A DNA stretch of 64,000 nucleotides from Massilia sp. BJB1822 (GTDB lineage Bacteria > Pseudomonadota > Gammaproteobacteria > Burkholderiales > Burkholderiaceae_D). Of the stretch, positions 41,862-49,883 are shown piece by piece. Each line of letters begins with the position of its first letter. The stretch's first letter is position 1. The notes under the pieces were generated by a model that saw only the letters and a list, made by a program, of their open reading frames with translations, was not told the DNA's origin and made no database searches. The stretch covers positions 682,001 through 746,000 of the forward strand of contig NZ_JABWEB010000001.1 of NCBI RefSeq assembly GCF_013369485.1, read 5' to 3'. Both the position numbers and the translations under genes were made by a program.

Positions 41862-43274
41862 ATGGCGGCTTTCAAGGAAACCAAATTCCCGGCCGACGCG
41901 CCGGTGGCGCAGAAGGCGGTGGGCTGGATCGACGACCGCTTCCCCCTGACCAAGCTGTGGAACGATCAGTGGGGCAAATACTACGCCCCGAAAAACTTCA
42001 ACTTCTGGTACATCTTCGGTTCCCTGGCCATGTTCGTGCTGGTGCTGCAGATCGTCACCGGCATCTTCCTGACCATGCACTACAAGCCGGACGCCAACCT
42101 GGCCTTCGGTTCGGTCGAATACATCATGCGTGAAGTACCGTGGGGCTGGCTGGTGCGCTATATGCACTCGACCGGCGCCTCGTCCTTCTTCATCATCGTC
42201 TACCTGCACATGACCCGTGGTCTGATGTATGGCTCCTACCGCAAGCCGCGCGAGCTGATCTGGCTGTTCGGTTTCGCCATCTTCCTGTGCCTGATGGCCG
42301 AAGCCTTCTTCGGCTACCTGCTGCCATGGGGCCAGATGTCGTACTGGGGCGCCCAGGTGATCGTCAACCTGTTCGGCGCGATTCCGCTGATCGGCCCTGA
42401 CCTGTCGCTGTGGATCCGCGGCGACTACGTGGTGTCCGACGCGACCCTGAACCGCTTCTTCGCCTTCCACGTGATCGCGATCCCGCTGGTTCTGCTGGGT
42501 CTGGTGGCTGCCCACTTGATCGCCCTGCACGAAGTCGGTTCGAGCAATCCGGACGGCATCGAAGTCAAAGAAAACCTGGGCGCCGACGGCCATCCAGTGG
42601 ATTCGATTCCTTCCCACCCTTACTACACCGTGCACGACCTGTTCGGCGTCTCGATCTTCCTGCTGATCTTCAGCGCCGTCGTGTTCTTCGCGCCGGAAAT
42701 GGGTGGTTATTTCCTGGAATACAACAACTTCCTGCCGGGCGACTCGCTGAAGACCCCGCTGCACATCGCGCCAACTTGGTACTTCACGCCGTTCTACTCG
42801 GTGCTGCGTGCCACCACCGCCGACTTCATGTGGGTGCTGATGGCCGGTACCGCCGCTTACGTGGCCTTCCTGTGGCTGAAATCGCGCCTGTCCTTCCAGG
42901 TCAAGGCCGCGATTGCCGTGGGCGCCCTGGTGGCCATCGTCGGCATGCTGCCGAGCGTGCTGGATGCGAAATTCTGGGGCGTGGTCTTCTTCGGCGGCTC
43001 CGTGGTGATCCTGGCCTTCCTGCCATGGCTGGACCACTCGCCGGTGAAATCGATCCGTTATCGTCCTGACTGGCACAAATATGTGTACGCGCTGCTGGCG
43101 ATCGCCTTCGTGACCCTGGGCTACCTCGGTACCCAGGCGCCGAGCGTGATCGGCACAATCGTTTCGCAAGTGTGCACCCTGTACTACTTCGGCTTCTTCC
43201 TGCTGATGCCATGGTGGAGCGCCGCGGGTACGTTCAAGAAAGTGCCGGATCGCGTGACTTTCCATCCGCACTAA
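41862..43274 (+). CDS. petB: Cytochrome b subunit of the bc1 complex
   Basis: 470 residues with eight or more membrane segments and the usual cytochrome b features: YMHSTGASSFFIIVYLHMTR, GYLLPWGQMSYWGA and the FHVIAIPLVLLGLVAAHLIA region supplying the haem histidines. The Qo motif is seen as the PEMG-like segment APEMGGYF. It follows petA by 2 bp and is in one operon with petC, 34 bp downstream. Confidence 0.97.
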   Translation: MAAFKETKFPADAPVAQKAVGWIDDRFPLTKLWNDQWGKYYAPKNFNFWYIFGSLAMFVLVLQIVTGIFLTMHYKPDANLAFGSVEYIMREVPWGWLVRYMHSTGASSFFIIVYLHMTRGLMYGSYRKPRELIWLFGFAIFLCLMAEAFFGYLLPWGQMSYWGAQVIVNLFGAIPLIGPDLSLWIRGDYVVSDATLNRFFAFHVIAIPLVLLGLVAAHLIALHEVGSSNPDGIEVKENLGADGHPVDSIPSHPYYTVHDLFGVSIFLLIFSAVVFFAPEMGGYFLEYNNFLPGDSLKTPLHIAPTWYFTPFYSVLRATTADFMWVLMAGTAAYVAFLWLKSRLSFQVKAAIAVGALVAIVGMLPSVLDAKFWGVVFFGGSVVILAFLPWLDHSPVKSIRYRPDWHKYVYALLAIAFVTLGYLGTQAPSVIGTIVSQVCTLYYFGFFLLMPWWSAAGTFKKVPDRVTFHPH

Positions 43275-43308
43275 TCGACGACCCGAACGCTAAGCAAAGG
43301 ATTGATAC

Positions 43309-44073
43309 ATGAATTTTCCTAAGAAACTGCTCGCCATCCTGGCTCTGCTGCCAGGCCTGGCCTTCGCAAGTGAAGGTGGCCACCCGCTGGACAAGGCGCC
43401 GGACCGTTCGCACAATATGGCGGCACTGCAGAACGGCGCCAAGCTGTTCGTCAACTACTGCCTGAACTGCCACAATGCCTCGTCCATGCGTTACAATCGC
43501 CTGCGTGACCTGGGTCTGAGCGAAGACCAGATCAAGGCCAATCTGTTGTTCACCGGTGAAAAAGTGGGCGAAATGATGACCACCGCCATGCAGGCCAAGG
43601 ATGCCAAGGCCTGGTTTGGCGTGGTTCCGCCTGATCTGTCGGTGATCGCGCGCGCGAAAGCCTCGCCTGCCGGCACCGGCGGCGACTACCTGTATACTTA
43701 CCTGCGTACCTTCTACAAAGACGAGGCGCGTCCGACCGGCTACAACAATATGGTTGTGCCGAACGTGGCGATGCCGCACGTGCTGTGGCAGATGCAGGGC
43801 GTGCAGGAAGCCGTGTTCGCCGAAGAAAAAGATCCGCACGATCCCGCCAAGAGCGTGCACAAGTTCACCGGCTTCAAGCAGGTGGCACCGGGTACCCTGA
43901 GCAAGATCGATTTCGACACCCAGGTGGCGGATTTGGTCGGCTACATGGAATGGATGGCGGAACCCGCGCAACAGACTCGCAAGAAGCTGGGCGTCTGGGT
44001 ACTGATCTTCCTGACCGGCTTTGCACTGCTGGCATGGCGCCTGAACGCGTCGTACTGGAAAGAAGTTAAATAA
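43309..44073 (+). CDS. petC: Cytochrome c1 of the bc1 complex
   Basis: 254 residues: signal peptide (KKLLAILALLPGLAFA), covalent haem site CLNCHNASSMRY (CxxCH), a methionine-ligand region (WFGVVPPDLSVIAR upstream of later MPHVLWQMQG) and a C-terminal membrane anchor (GVWVLIFLTGFALLAWRLN). It completes petABC. Two hairpins follow the stop. Confidence 0.96.
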   Translation: MNFPKKLLAILALLPGLAFASEGGHPLDKAPDRSHNMAALQNGAKLFVNYCLNCHNASSMRYNRLRDLGLSEDQIKANLLFTGEKVGEMMTTAMQAKDAKAWFGVVPPDLSVIARAKASPAGTGGDYLYTYLRTFYKDEARPTGYNNMVVPNVAMPHVLWQMQGVQEAVFAEEKDPHDPAKSVHKFTGFKQVAPGTLSKIDFDTQVADLVGYMEWMAEPAQQTRKKLGVWVLIFLTGFALLAWRLNASYWKEVK

Positions 44074-44078
44074 GAGAG

Positions 44079-44130
44079 CGCGCCGGTCCGTCCGGCGCGT
44101 GTTTCACGCGGCCTGCCAATCAAGCAGGCC
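44079..44130 (+). terminator. Tandem hairpins after petC
   Basis: CGCGCCGG/CCGGCGCG (44079-44086 with 44092-44099) followed by TGTTT, then GGCCTGC/GCAGGCC (44110-44116 with 44124-44130). The first is the more convincing terminator of petABC. sspA starts 59 bp later, so read-through is possible. Confidence 0.6.
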
Positions 44131-44188
44131 CGATCTGGGGTGATCCGCTCGGCGGTATCGCCCCCTTTGTTTCTAAGGAACTACAAAC

Positions 44189-44800
44189 ATGATGGTTCTC
44201 TACTCGGGTACTACTTGTCCATTCTCCCAACGTTGCCGTCTGGTCCTGTTCGAAAAAGGCATGGACTTTGAGGTGCGCGATGTTGACCTGTTCAACAAGC
44301 CGGAAGATATTTCGACCATGAATCCTTACGGCCAGGTGCCGATCCTGGTCGAACGCGAATTGATTCTGTACGAATCGAATATCATCAACGAATACATCGA
44401 TGAGCGCTTCCCGCATCCGCAACTGATGCCGGCCGATCCGCTGATGCGCGCGCGCGCCCGTCTGATGCTGTTCAACTTCGAAAAAGAGCTGTTCGTCCAC
44501 GTGCACACGCTGGAAAGCGAGCGCGCCAAGGCCAACGACAAGAGCCACGACAAGGCGCGCGCGGAAATCCGCGACCGTCTGACCACGCTGGCTCCGCTGT
44601 TCCTGAAGAACAAATACATGCTGGGCGACGAGTTCTCCATGCTGGACGTGGCCGTGGCCCCGCTGCTGTGGCGCCTCGACCATTACGGCATCGAGCTGTC
44701 GAAGACGGCTGCCCCGCTGATGAAATACGCCGAGCGCATCTTCTCGCGCCCGGCCTATATCGAAGCGCTGACCCCATCCGAGAAGGTGATGCGCCGCTAA
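44189..44800 (+). CDS. sspA: Stringent starvation protein A
   Basis: 203 residues, a glutathione-S-transferase-fold protein (MMVLYSGTTCPFSQRCRLVL, then NPYGQVPILVERELILYESN). SspA binds RNA polymerase during stationary phase and stress. ATG 44189 is followed by a second ATG at 44192 and AAGGA lies 9 bp upstream. It is followed by sspB, the normal partner order in beta- and gammaproteobacteria. Confidence 0.95.
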   Translation: MMVLYSGTTCPFSQRCRLVLFEKGMDFEVRDVDLFNKPEDISTMNPYGQVPILVERELILYESNIINEYIDERFPHPQLMPADPLMRARARLMLFNFEKELFVHVHTLESERAKANDKSHDKARAEIRDRLTTLAPLFLKNKYMLGDEFSMLDVAVAPLLWRLDHYGIELSKTAAPLMKYAERIFSRPAYIEALTPSEKVMRR

Positions 44801-44828
44801 GCGCGGCAAGCGTCTGTCACTGACTTTC

Positions 44829-44866
44829 CGGCGCGTGCGGCCCCAGGCCGGCGCGCCGTGTTTTAT
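44829..44866 (+). terminator. Intrinsic terminator between sspA and sspB
   Basis: CGGCGCG (44829-44835) pairs with CGCGCCG (44852-44858) around an inner GGCC-CCA-GGCC hairpin, followed by TGTTTTAT. It ends 13 bp before the sspB ATG, so it could reduce sspB expression relative to sspA. Confidence 0.65.
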
Positions 44867-44878
44867 CTGGTTTTCAAT

Positions 44879-45376
44879 ATGTCTGAAATCTCAACCAAGC
44901 CCTATATGCTGCGCGCCATTTACGAATGGTGCACCGACTGCGGCTACACCCCGTATCTGGCGGTGAAAGTCGATGCCGCCACCCGCGTGCCGATGGAGTA
45001 CGTGAAGAAGGGCGAGATCGTGCTCAACATCAGCTACGGCGCCACTTCCGCGCTGAAGATGGACAATGATGCGATCTACTTCCACGCCCGTTTCGGTGGC
45101 GTGTCGCGCGAGATTTACATCCCGGTCAATAACGTGATGGCGATTTACGCCAACGAAAACGGCCAGGGCATGGCCTTCGAACCGCTGCTGGGCATGGCCT
45201 CGGCGGCGGCGGAAGAAGCGCCTGAATCCGAGGCGCCATCGGCCCCCGCGCCGGTACTGTCGGCGGTGCCCGCCAGCGCCCCGGCCCCAGCCAGCGAGGA
45301 CGAGGACAAAGGTCCGGACGACGGCGGCGAGCCGCCCAAAAAAGGCAGCCGCCCCACCCTTACGCGTATCAAATAG
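44879..45376 (+). CDS. sspB: ClpXP protease specificity-enhancing factor SspB
   Basis: 165 residues starting MSEISTKPYMLRAIYEWCTD at ATG 44879. The in-frame GTG at 44858 lies inside the terminator and is rejected. The folded domain delivers ssrA-tagged proteins to ClpXP. The C-terminal Ala/Pro/Glu-rich linker ends in a basic KKGSRPTLTRIK motif that binds ClpX. No clear Shine-Dalgarno is seen. The tRNA promoter begins 2 bp after its stop. Confidence 0.93.
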   Translation: MSEISTKPYMLRAIYEWCTDCGYTPYLAVKVDAATRVPMEYVKKGEIVLNISYGATSALKMDNDAIYFHARFGGVSREIYIPVNNVMAIYANENGQGMAFEPLLGMASAAAEEAPESEAPSAPAPVLSAVPASAPAPASEDEDKGPDDGGEPPKKGSRPTLTRIK

Positions 45377-45378
45377 CG

Positions 45379-45384
45379 TATAAT
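45379..45384 (+). promoter_or_regulatory. tRNA-Thr promoter -10 element
   Basis: A perfect TATAAT 18 bp before the tRNA 5' end; the -35 region, within the sspB 3' end, is weak. A GC-rich discriminator (CGCCCCCG) follows, as expected for a stringently controlled stable RNA promoter. Confidence 0.65.
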
Positions 45385-45402
45385 CGCCCCCGTAAAAGTT
45401 AC

Positions 45403-45478
<76 letters not shown>

Positions 45479-45488
45479 ATAACACCAA

Positions 45489-45529
45489 GCAAAAAGCCCA
45501 ATCTCTCCAGATTGGGCTTTTTGCTTTTT
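45489..45529 (+). terminator. Intrinsic terminator after tRNA-Thr
   Basis: A perfect 16-bp stem (45489-45504 with 45509-45524, loop CTCC) whose 3' arm includes TTTTT, followed by another TTTTT run at 45525-45529. Confidence 0.92.
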
Positions 45530-45599
45530 CGGGTCATGTAGGCACCATGTAGGATTTTCAGGGTTGTCATCCGCTTGGATTTTCAGGACCAAAAGCACA

Positions 45600-46074
45600 G
45601 TTAGTTTTCGGCTGTTAGTGAGCTCAACGGGGCGGCCGCCAGGCTGCTCCGACGGGCAAATTCGGCCGGCGCCAGGCCTTTGAGAGAAGCGCGTGCCGTC
45701 GGCAAGCTGGTCGGCGACAAAGTGCATGCTCCATGCCGCGTTGATCCGAGTTGGCTGGATCTTGGCCTCGCGCGTCACCACGATCTTGATGCCGGGGCGC
45801 CAGCCCTCCCGCTTGAGCAAAAAAATGTGAATCCGGCGGTAGCCGTAACGCACCCGCGTGCGTGCCAAGTCGTGCATACGGCTGCGCAGCGCAAGCTGGG
45901 GGGCTTTCACGCTGAGGTAATATTGCACATTTCGCGTCTGCTGCATTAACCGGCAGGCCCGCCGCATCTTCAGACCATAGTGGCTGACGATGTACTGCAC
46001 CACGTCCCGTTTCAGCGCGGGCCGGGCCACTTTTTTGTGGCGACATCTTGCAAGATGGCCTTGTCCAGGCTGAG
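45600..46074 (-). pseudogene. IS3 transposase orfB remnant (DDE core deleted)
   Basis: The N-terminal part of an IS3 orfB is readable (ALKRDVVQYIVSHYGLKMRR, then RVRYGYRRIHIFLLKREGW). It continues to AAWSMHFVADQLADGTRF, where an internal segment is already missing. The true C-terminus, SLKGLAPAEFARRSSLAAAP then LSSLTAEN and a TAA at 45600-45602, follows directly in another frame. The DDE catalytic core is therefore gone and the element cannot move itself. Confidence 0.85.
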
Positions 46075-46290
46075 CTCGGCCACCAGTTTCTTCAACCTGG
46101 CATTTTCTTCCCGCAGTTGCTTGAGCTCGCGCACTTGGTCTGATTGGAGGCCGGCATATTGCCGCTTCCAACGATAGAACGTCTGCTCGGCAATGCCGAC
46201 CTGGCGGATCAAATCCGCCACCGGCATGCCCAGTTCGGCCTGCTTCAAGATGGCCACAATCTGCTCGACGAAAAAGCGCTTTCTCTTCAT
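46012..46290 (-). CDS. IS3-family transposase OrfA
   Basis: 92 residues from ATG 46290 (MKRKRFFVEQIVAILKQAEL). A helix-turn-helix (VADLIRQVGIAEQTFYRWKR) is followed by a leucine-zipper-like helix (REENARLKKLVAELSLDKAI), as in IS3 OrfA proteins of the IS407/IS51 type. It is intact, but its OrfB partner is destroyed. On its own OrfA may repress or titrate related elements. Confidence 0.9.
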   Translation of the reverse strand: MKRKRFFVEQIVAILKQAELGMPVADLIRQVGIAEQTFYRWKRQYAGLQSDQVRELKQLREENARLKKLVAELSLDKAILQDVATKKWPGPR

Positions 46291-46472
46291 GGCAAACACC
46301 TCCCCGGTTAGGATAGAGTTTGCCGAAAAACTAACGCTACGTGTGGTCCTAAATTTTCAGATCAGATCACTAGCGCAGGATCGCTGCCACTAGGATTTCT
46401 CATATAAATACTAGCATATGATGTGAGCTATGGTACTTTGTCACCGTTCGCATTTAACCTCTTGGTATCGAA

Positions 46473-48080
46473 ATGAAACGCGAAAATAAACAACCTAAGA
46501 GCAATTTGAATACCACTTTGCTTGGCCGTGTTCAAGCAAGATGCATGGCGGAATTGAAGATTGATGAAGCCTCATTTTCAAATGAGAACCTTGTAAAGAA
46601 GAGGCTACTTGAGGTTCATCGTGAAAAACCAAGCTTCGGGAAATTTCTAATTCGCTTACTCAGTCTTCGGGAAACGTGGCGAACCCATGTCGAGAAACTG
46701 CCATTAGGAATTGATTTGGATGGATTGGTTGAAGAATTGGAGTGCGCTCCTTGGGCGGAAAATCGATTCGTTGAAATTGAACAGAGAGATGCTGACCCAA
46801 TTGGCGTATTTATCTATCAGGAAAAACTTCAAGATGGTGGTCATGTATACGTGATAACAGTGTTGCGCGAAGAGAAATTCCCCAAAGTATGGCGAGCCGA
46901 GATTCGTACTTGTTCAACACGACCTGAGCCATTCCTGAGCGTGGCCAGCGTTAGTGGGTACAGTACCTTTTCTCGGTTCCATGTGCTTGAGAAATGGGAT
47001 GAGCTGCATCGCGATTGTCTTGTTGGCTTACTTGCACTCTACTTCCTCAATCAAAAGAAGGCCAAGTTGGCAATAACTCCCAAGGATGCCGCTAATATCG
47101 AGTCCAAGGAGCTTTTTTCGCCACCGGATGACCCATACTGCGATGAGCTAATTCAAAAAGTTGCTCAGCGAGAAATTCGATCTACTCAAATTACCGTCCC
47201 ATTGATTGACATTAAGCCCGCAGATTATGAATTCAGCATCTTGCTCCCAGCCGCACTCATCCGGCCTTTCTTGTTTGAAATTCGCAATGGTGACCGCCCT
47301 AGGCTACTTGTTTATTGGAACGGAAAACAGTTCGTTGTGAGCGATGACTACGCAGCATATCTAGCATATCGAACTCTGGGGATTAAGGGGGTACCTGTGG
47401 TTGTGATGGGCGAGTATCCTGTTACACGATATGGACGTGGAAAGTCTGGAGGAGTAGAGTTACTGCCTGACGTGACCTACCGCCCGAGTCATTTACCTAG
47501 TGACCCCACTGCGCTGGAGCGTGCATTAGACAGTCGATTACAAAGTGAACTGATACTCAAGAATAAGAACCCTTGGTTCAATTTAATTTTCCAATTTCAC
47601 AGAATAATTAATAATAAAACAACAAAAGAGCGTGAGCTTCATGACTTGCTTATTCGTGCAGCAAAGGAACTTGCTCCTGGGGCATACAACGTACTCAGTG
47701 AGGTTGCACTTGGCAGGAAATACCGTATGGATCTGGCAGTCCAACTGAATGGGGACGCACAACGTATAGTGCTTGTCGAATTGGAGCGGGCTAACCTACC
47801 GCTCTTTACGAAGTCTGGTGCGCCATACGCACATGTTACACATGCAATGCAACAGGTCGAGGATTGGATTAGATTTTGGCAGGAACATCCTGACTCAGTG
47901 CCACATCCATTGGACTCTACAATTGCACCAAGCGGTGTGGTCATTCTCGGGCGATCAAAGTCCCTATCTGCAGATGAGAAGCGTCGGCTATTGAGTCTTA
48001 ACGCTAACCGTCGAGTTCAGCTCATCACCTATGATGACCTAGCAGAACGGTTAGAGACTTACGCTGCTTGGAATACGTAA
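46473..48080 (+). CDS. Shedu-like (DUF4263) putative antiphage nuclease
   Basis: 535 residues, much more AT-rich than its neighbours. The N-terminal about 360 residues match nothing I can name. The C-terminal about 170 residues follow the Shedu/DUF4263 pattern: ERELHDLLIRAAKELAPGAY, RKYRMDLAVQ with Asp420, VLVELERANLPLF with Glu436 and Glu438, then a HAMQQVEDWIRFW helix, VVILGRSKSL, and RRVQLITYDDLAERL. In this family the Asp...ExE/ExK cluster is a PD-(D/E)XK nuclease site; here the usual Lys is Glu, as in a common subgroup. Single-gene Shedu systems protect against phage. Located in a tRNA-flanked remnant island; defence function is inferred. Confidence 0.8.
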   Translation: MKRENKQPKSNLNTTLLGRVQARCMAELKIDEASFSNENLVKKRLLEVHREKPSFGKFLIRLLSLRETWRTHVEKLPLGIDLDGLVEELECAPWAENRFVEIEQRDADPIGVFIYQEKLQDGGHVYVITVLREEKFPKVWRAEIRTCSTRPEPFLSVASVSGYSTFSRFHVLEKWDELHRDCLVGLLALYFLNQKKAKLAITPKDAANIESKELFSPPDDPYCDELIQKVAQREIRSTQITVPLIDIKPADYEFSILLPAALIRPFLFEIRNGDRPRLLVYWNGKQFVVSDDYAAYLAYRTLGIKGVPVVVMGEYPVTRYGRGKSGGVELLPDVTYRPSHLPSDPTALERALDSRLQSELILKNKNPWFNLIFQFHRIINNKTTKERELHDLLIRAAKELAPGAYNVLSEVALGRKYRMDLAVQLNGDAQRIVLVELERANLPLFTKSGAPYAHVTHAMQQVEDWIRFWQEHPDSVPHPLDSTIAPSGVVILGRSKSLSADEKRRLLSLNANRRVQLITYDDLAERLETYAAWNT

Positions 48081-48148
48081 GCGAGTTCAGGGGCTGTATT
48101 CTGCCCTATATCCGCGATTGCATAGGCATACTATGTTCCAAAGCTAAC

Positions 48149-48190
48149 TTGTAATCATCTGTGGCCAGTTCGAACCAGCAAGCGACACCA
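48149..48190 (+). repeat. Degenerate tRNA-Thr 3'-half copy (att-like)
   Basis: TTGTAATCATC then TGGCCAGTTCGAA and an ending GACACCA align with 45435-45478 of tRNA-Thr, with several small deletions and changes. Integrases of many islands use a tRNA 3' end as attB and leave such a partial copy at the far boundary. It marks the likely right edge of a 2.7-kb island remnant holding the IS3 derivative and the Shedu-like gene. No integrase gene remains. Confidence 0.75.
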
Positions 48191-48304
48191 AAGAAGCCTT
48201 GATGATGCTTTTACTTCCGAATGAGACAACCAATAAGTCCGTCGGCGGCAGCTGACAATACCGGCATGGCCCATGCGGGAGCAGAGTGTTGAGATCGATC
48301 ATGC

Positions 48305-48514
48305 TCACAGGCCGATAATCTCTGTTTGCTGCTTTTCGGACTTGGGTTCAACCAAGCCAATTTTCAGCCCACGCTGTTTTCCGTCATGAGCTACGAAGTA
48401 GAGTTGCAAAGCCTTGCGCAAGACTTCACTCTTATTGGTTTCTGCCTCTGCAGCAACGCGGTTGATCTCGCGGTTAAGATCGTCGGAGAGGACGATGTTG
48501 AGATGAACTGCCAT
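48305..48514 (-). CDS. RHH/CopG-type antitoxin-like protein
   Basis: 69 residues from ATG 48514 (MAVHLNIVLSDDLNREINRV); the TTG at 48526 is rejected. A strand followed by AAEAETNKSEVLRKALQLYF is the ribbon-helix-helix pattern. The C-terminus is charged. No partner toxin adjoins it, though a HigBA-type pair follows on the same strand. Confidence 0.66.
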   Translation of the reverse strand: MAVHLNIVLSDDLNREINRVAAEAETNKSEVLRKALQLYFVAHDGKQRGLKIGLVEPKSEKQQTEIIGL

Positions 48515-48540
48515 GGTAGCCCCCAAATTGAGCTATGCAC

Positions 48541-48846
48541 CTAGACTCGCTGTATTGTTAGCTTCAGCCCTGCTGCCTCAAGTACGGCTAGAAGAGTCTT
48601 GATCGTTGGATTGCCAGCTGGAGATAGGGCGCGGTACAGACTTTCGCGCGGAATGCCGGCGCGCTGCGCCACTAAAGCCATGCCTTGCGCCTCAGCGACC
48701 TGTCTGAGTGTCGCGAGCAATGCCTGGCGACCACCATCCAGACTGACTTCGTCCAGCGCTGCCGCAAGATATGCATCCGCCAGTTCCGGATCCTCCCTGA
48801 GCAGTTCTACTACTATCTCGTCATGTGGCCGTGATGATCTGTTCAT
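48541..48846 (-). CDS. HigA-type antitoxin
   Basis: 101 residues (MNRSSRPHDEIVVELLREDP). It has a helix-turn-helix (MALVAQRAGIPRESLYRALS, then GNPTIKTLLAVLEAAGLKL) typical of addiction-module antitoxins that follow their RelE/HigB toxin. Its ATG overlaps the toxin stop by 4 bp (48843-48846), so the two are co-translated. It is expected to repress the pair's promoter. Confidence 0.88.
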   Translation of the reverse strand: MNRSSRPHDEIVVELLREDPELADAYLAAALDEVSLDGGRQALLATLRQVAEAQGMALVAQRAGIPRESLYRALSPAGNPTIKTLLAVLEAAGLKLTIQRV

Positions 48847-49169
48847 GACTGATTCCTTGTGCGCCAATCCCGCCAGTAGAGGAGGGCGTGGTCAATGTCC
48901 GTTTGCTGCGTGCCCTTATCTCCAGCGCAAAGCAGGGGTAAGAGCTTTTTCCCGGCACGGCCGTAGTACACCCTAAATCCAGGGCCAAAGTCGAGGTGCA
49001 ACTCCCAGATGCCTTCAGTAATCGGTTTGCAATCGCCAAAGTTTCCGGCTGCTAAACGTTGAAACCTGATCAGAATACGGGCTCGTGTTTGCCGATCCGG
49101 AAGCCGCCTTAGCCACTCTTGCAATGGAGTACGCCCATCTGCCTGCACGTAATAGACGATTTCATACAT
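48843..49169 (-). CDS. HigB/RelE-type toxin
   Basis: 108 residues from ATG 49169 (MYEIVYYVQADGRTPLQEWL). The protein shows the RelE/ParE-superfamily layout of the phage-derived Gp49/HigB-like group (RILIRFQRLAAGNFGDCKPI, EGIWELHLDFGPGFRVYYGR, KGTQQTDIDHALLYWRDW). Toxin first and antitoxin second is the HigBA order. The longer upstream frame lacks a ribosome site. It would inhibit translation by cleaving mRNA in the ribosome. Confidence 0.88.
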   Translation of the reverse strand: MYEIVYYVQADGRTPLQEWLRRLPDRQTRARILIRFQRLAAGNFGDCKPITEGIWELHLDFGPGFRVYYGRAGKKLLPLLCAGDKGTQQTDIDHALLYWRDWRTRNQS

Positions 49170-49232
49170 CGCGTTGTTTGTGAAGTATACGTTACAGAAT
49201 GGCGCATGCAAGGACGGCGGATATGAATGAAA

Positions 49233-49601
49233 TCAGCAGATTGATCCGCCTATGCTTTTGCCCGTGGTGAGATCGAAGCCAAAGTCGCATTCATAACCCT
49301 GGGAGGGGCGAAAGCGGCAGGTGACGTGCTCTTTTTCCCGGATACGGCCATCTTTTTCAATGAAGCATTCGCTCTTCTTGTCAGGTCCCATGGCTTTGAA
49401 CATCTCCTTCGCTGCCTGGCCTCGAATGTAGAACGCGGCGTGCACGTCATGGGACGTGGGCGTATATGGGTCGCCGAGTTCGCCGCCGTAAATTACGTAT
49501 TTCATGTCGGCCGGCCTCAGTATCCATTCCCAAGCCGAGGCACCGTGTGCCAGGGCGGTAAAAGCGGCGATAAAGGGCAGGGCAATGAAGGTATGCTTCA
49601 T
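49233..49601 (-). CDS. Exported hypothetical protein
   Basis: 122 residues with a clear signal peptide (MKHTFIALPFIAAFTALAHG, then ASA). The mature part has four Cys (ECFIEK, HVTCRF, YECDF, the last C at the C-terminus) that could form disulfides. Short strands (MKYVIYGGELGDPYT) suggest a small beta domain. I do not recognise the family. It has no co-transcribed neighbour other than the HigBA pair downstream. Confidence 0.68.
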   Translation of the reverse strand: MKHTFIALPFIAAFTALAHGASAWEWILRPADMKYVIYGGELGDPYTPTSHDVHAAFYIRGQAAKEMFKAMGPDKKSECFIEKDGRIREKEHVTCRFRPSQGYECDFGFDLTTGKSIGGSIC

Positions 49602-49778
49602 GACTTTGGCCTATGAATGTATGTCAGCTTGTTTCGGACATTGTGGCGATGTGGTAGCTGCGGATATTGGCGTAGGTTAACTATGTGTCGAGTGGCAAGT
49701 TATGCTTGAGTCATATCAGCTGAGGTTATTACCTCCCGATTGTTACCATTAATTCAAAAAACCTTGATTTCCATCAAG

Positions 49779-49793
49779 TGAGAATGATTCTCA
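49779..49793. promoter_or_regulatory. Fur box upstream of the iron uptake operon
   Basis: TGAGAATGATTCTCA is a perfect 7-1-7 palindrome, matching the core of the Fur box consensus. It lies 91 bp before the ftrA ATG, in an AT-rich promoter region with a TTGATT -35-like element at 49764-49769. It implies iron-repressed expression of 49884-54464. Confidence 0.88.
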
Positions 49794-49883
49794 TTTGTAA
49801 TAGCATGTTGGTCTTTCTTTGTAAGCGACAAGCAGAGCTTGGCGCCACATCGATCTTCTACAACAACAAAGGGATTACCCGCC

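Larger units (their letters stand above)
45584..46350 (-). mobile_element. Internally deleted IS3-family insertion sequence
   Basis: The ends carry imperfect inverted repeats: AGGACCA...GTTAGTTTTCGGC at 45584-45611 and the complement of GCCGAAAAACTAAC...TGGTCCT at 46322-46350. Inside are an intact orfA (46012-46290) and a collapsed orfB. At about 767 bp it is far shorter than a complete IS3 element (1.2-1.5 kb), because the middle of orfB is missing. It lies between tRNA-Thr and the Shedu-like gene. A direct repeat GGATTTTCAGG occurs at 45551 and 45576, the second copy running into the left end. Confidence 0.85.
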
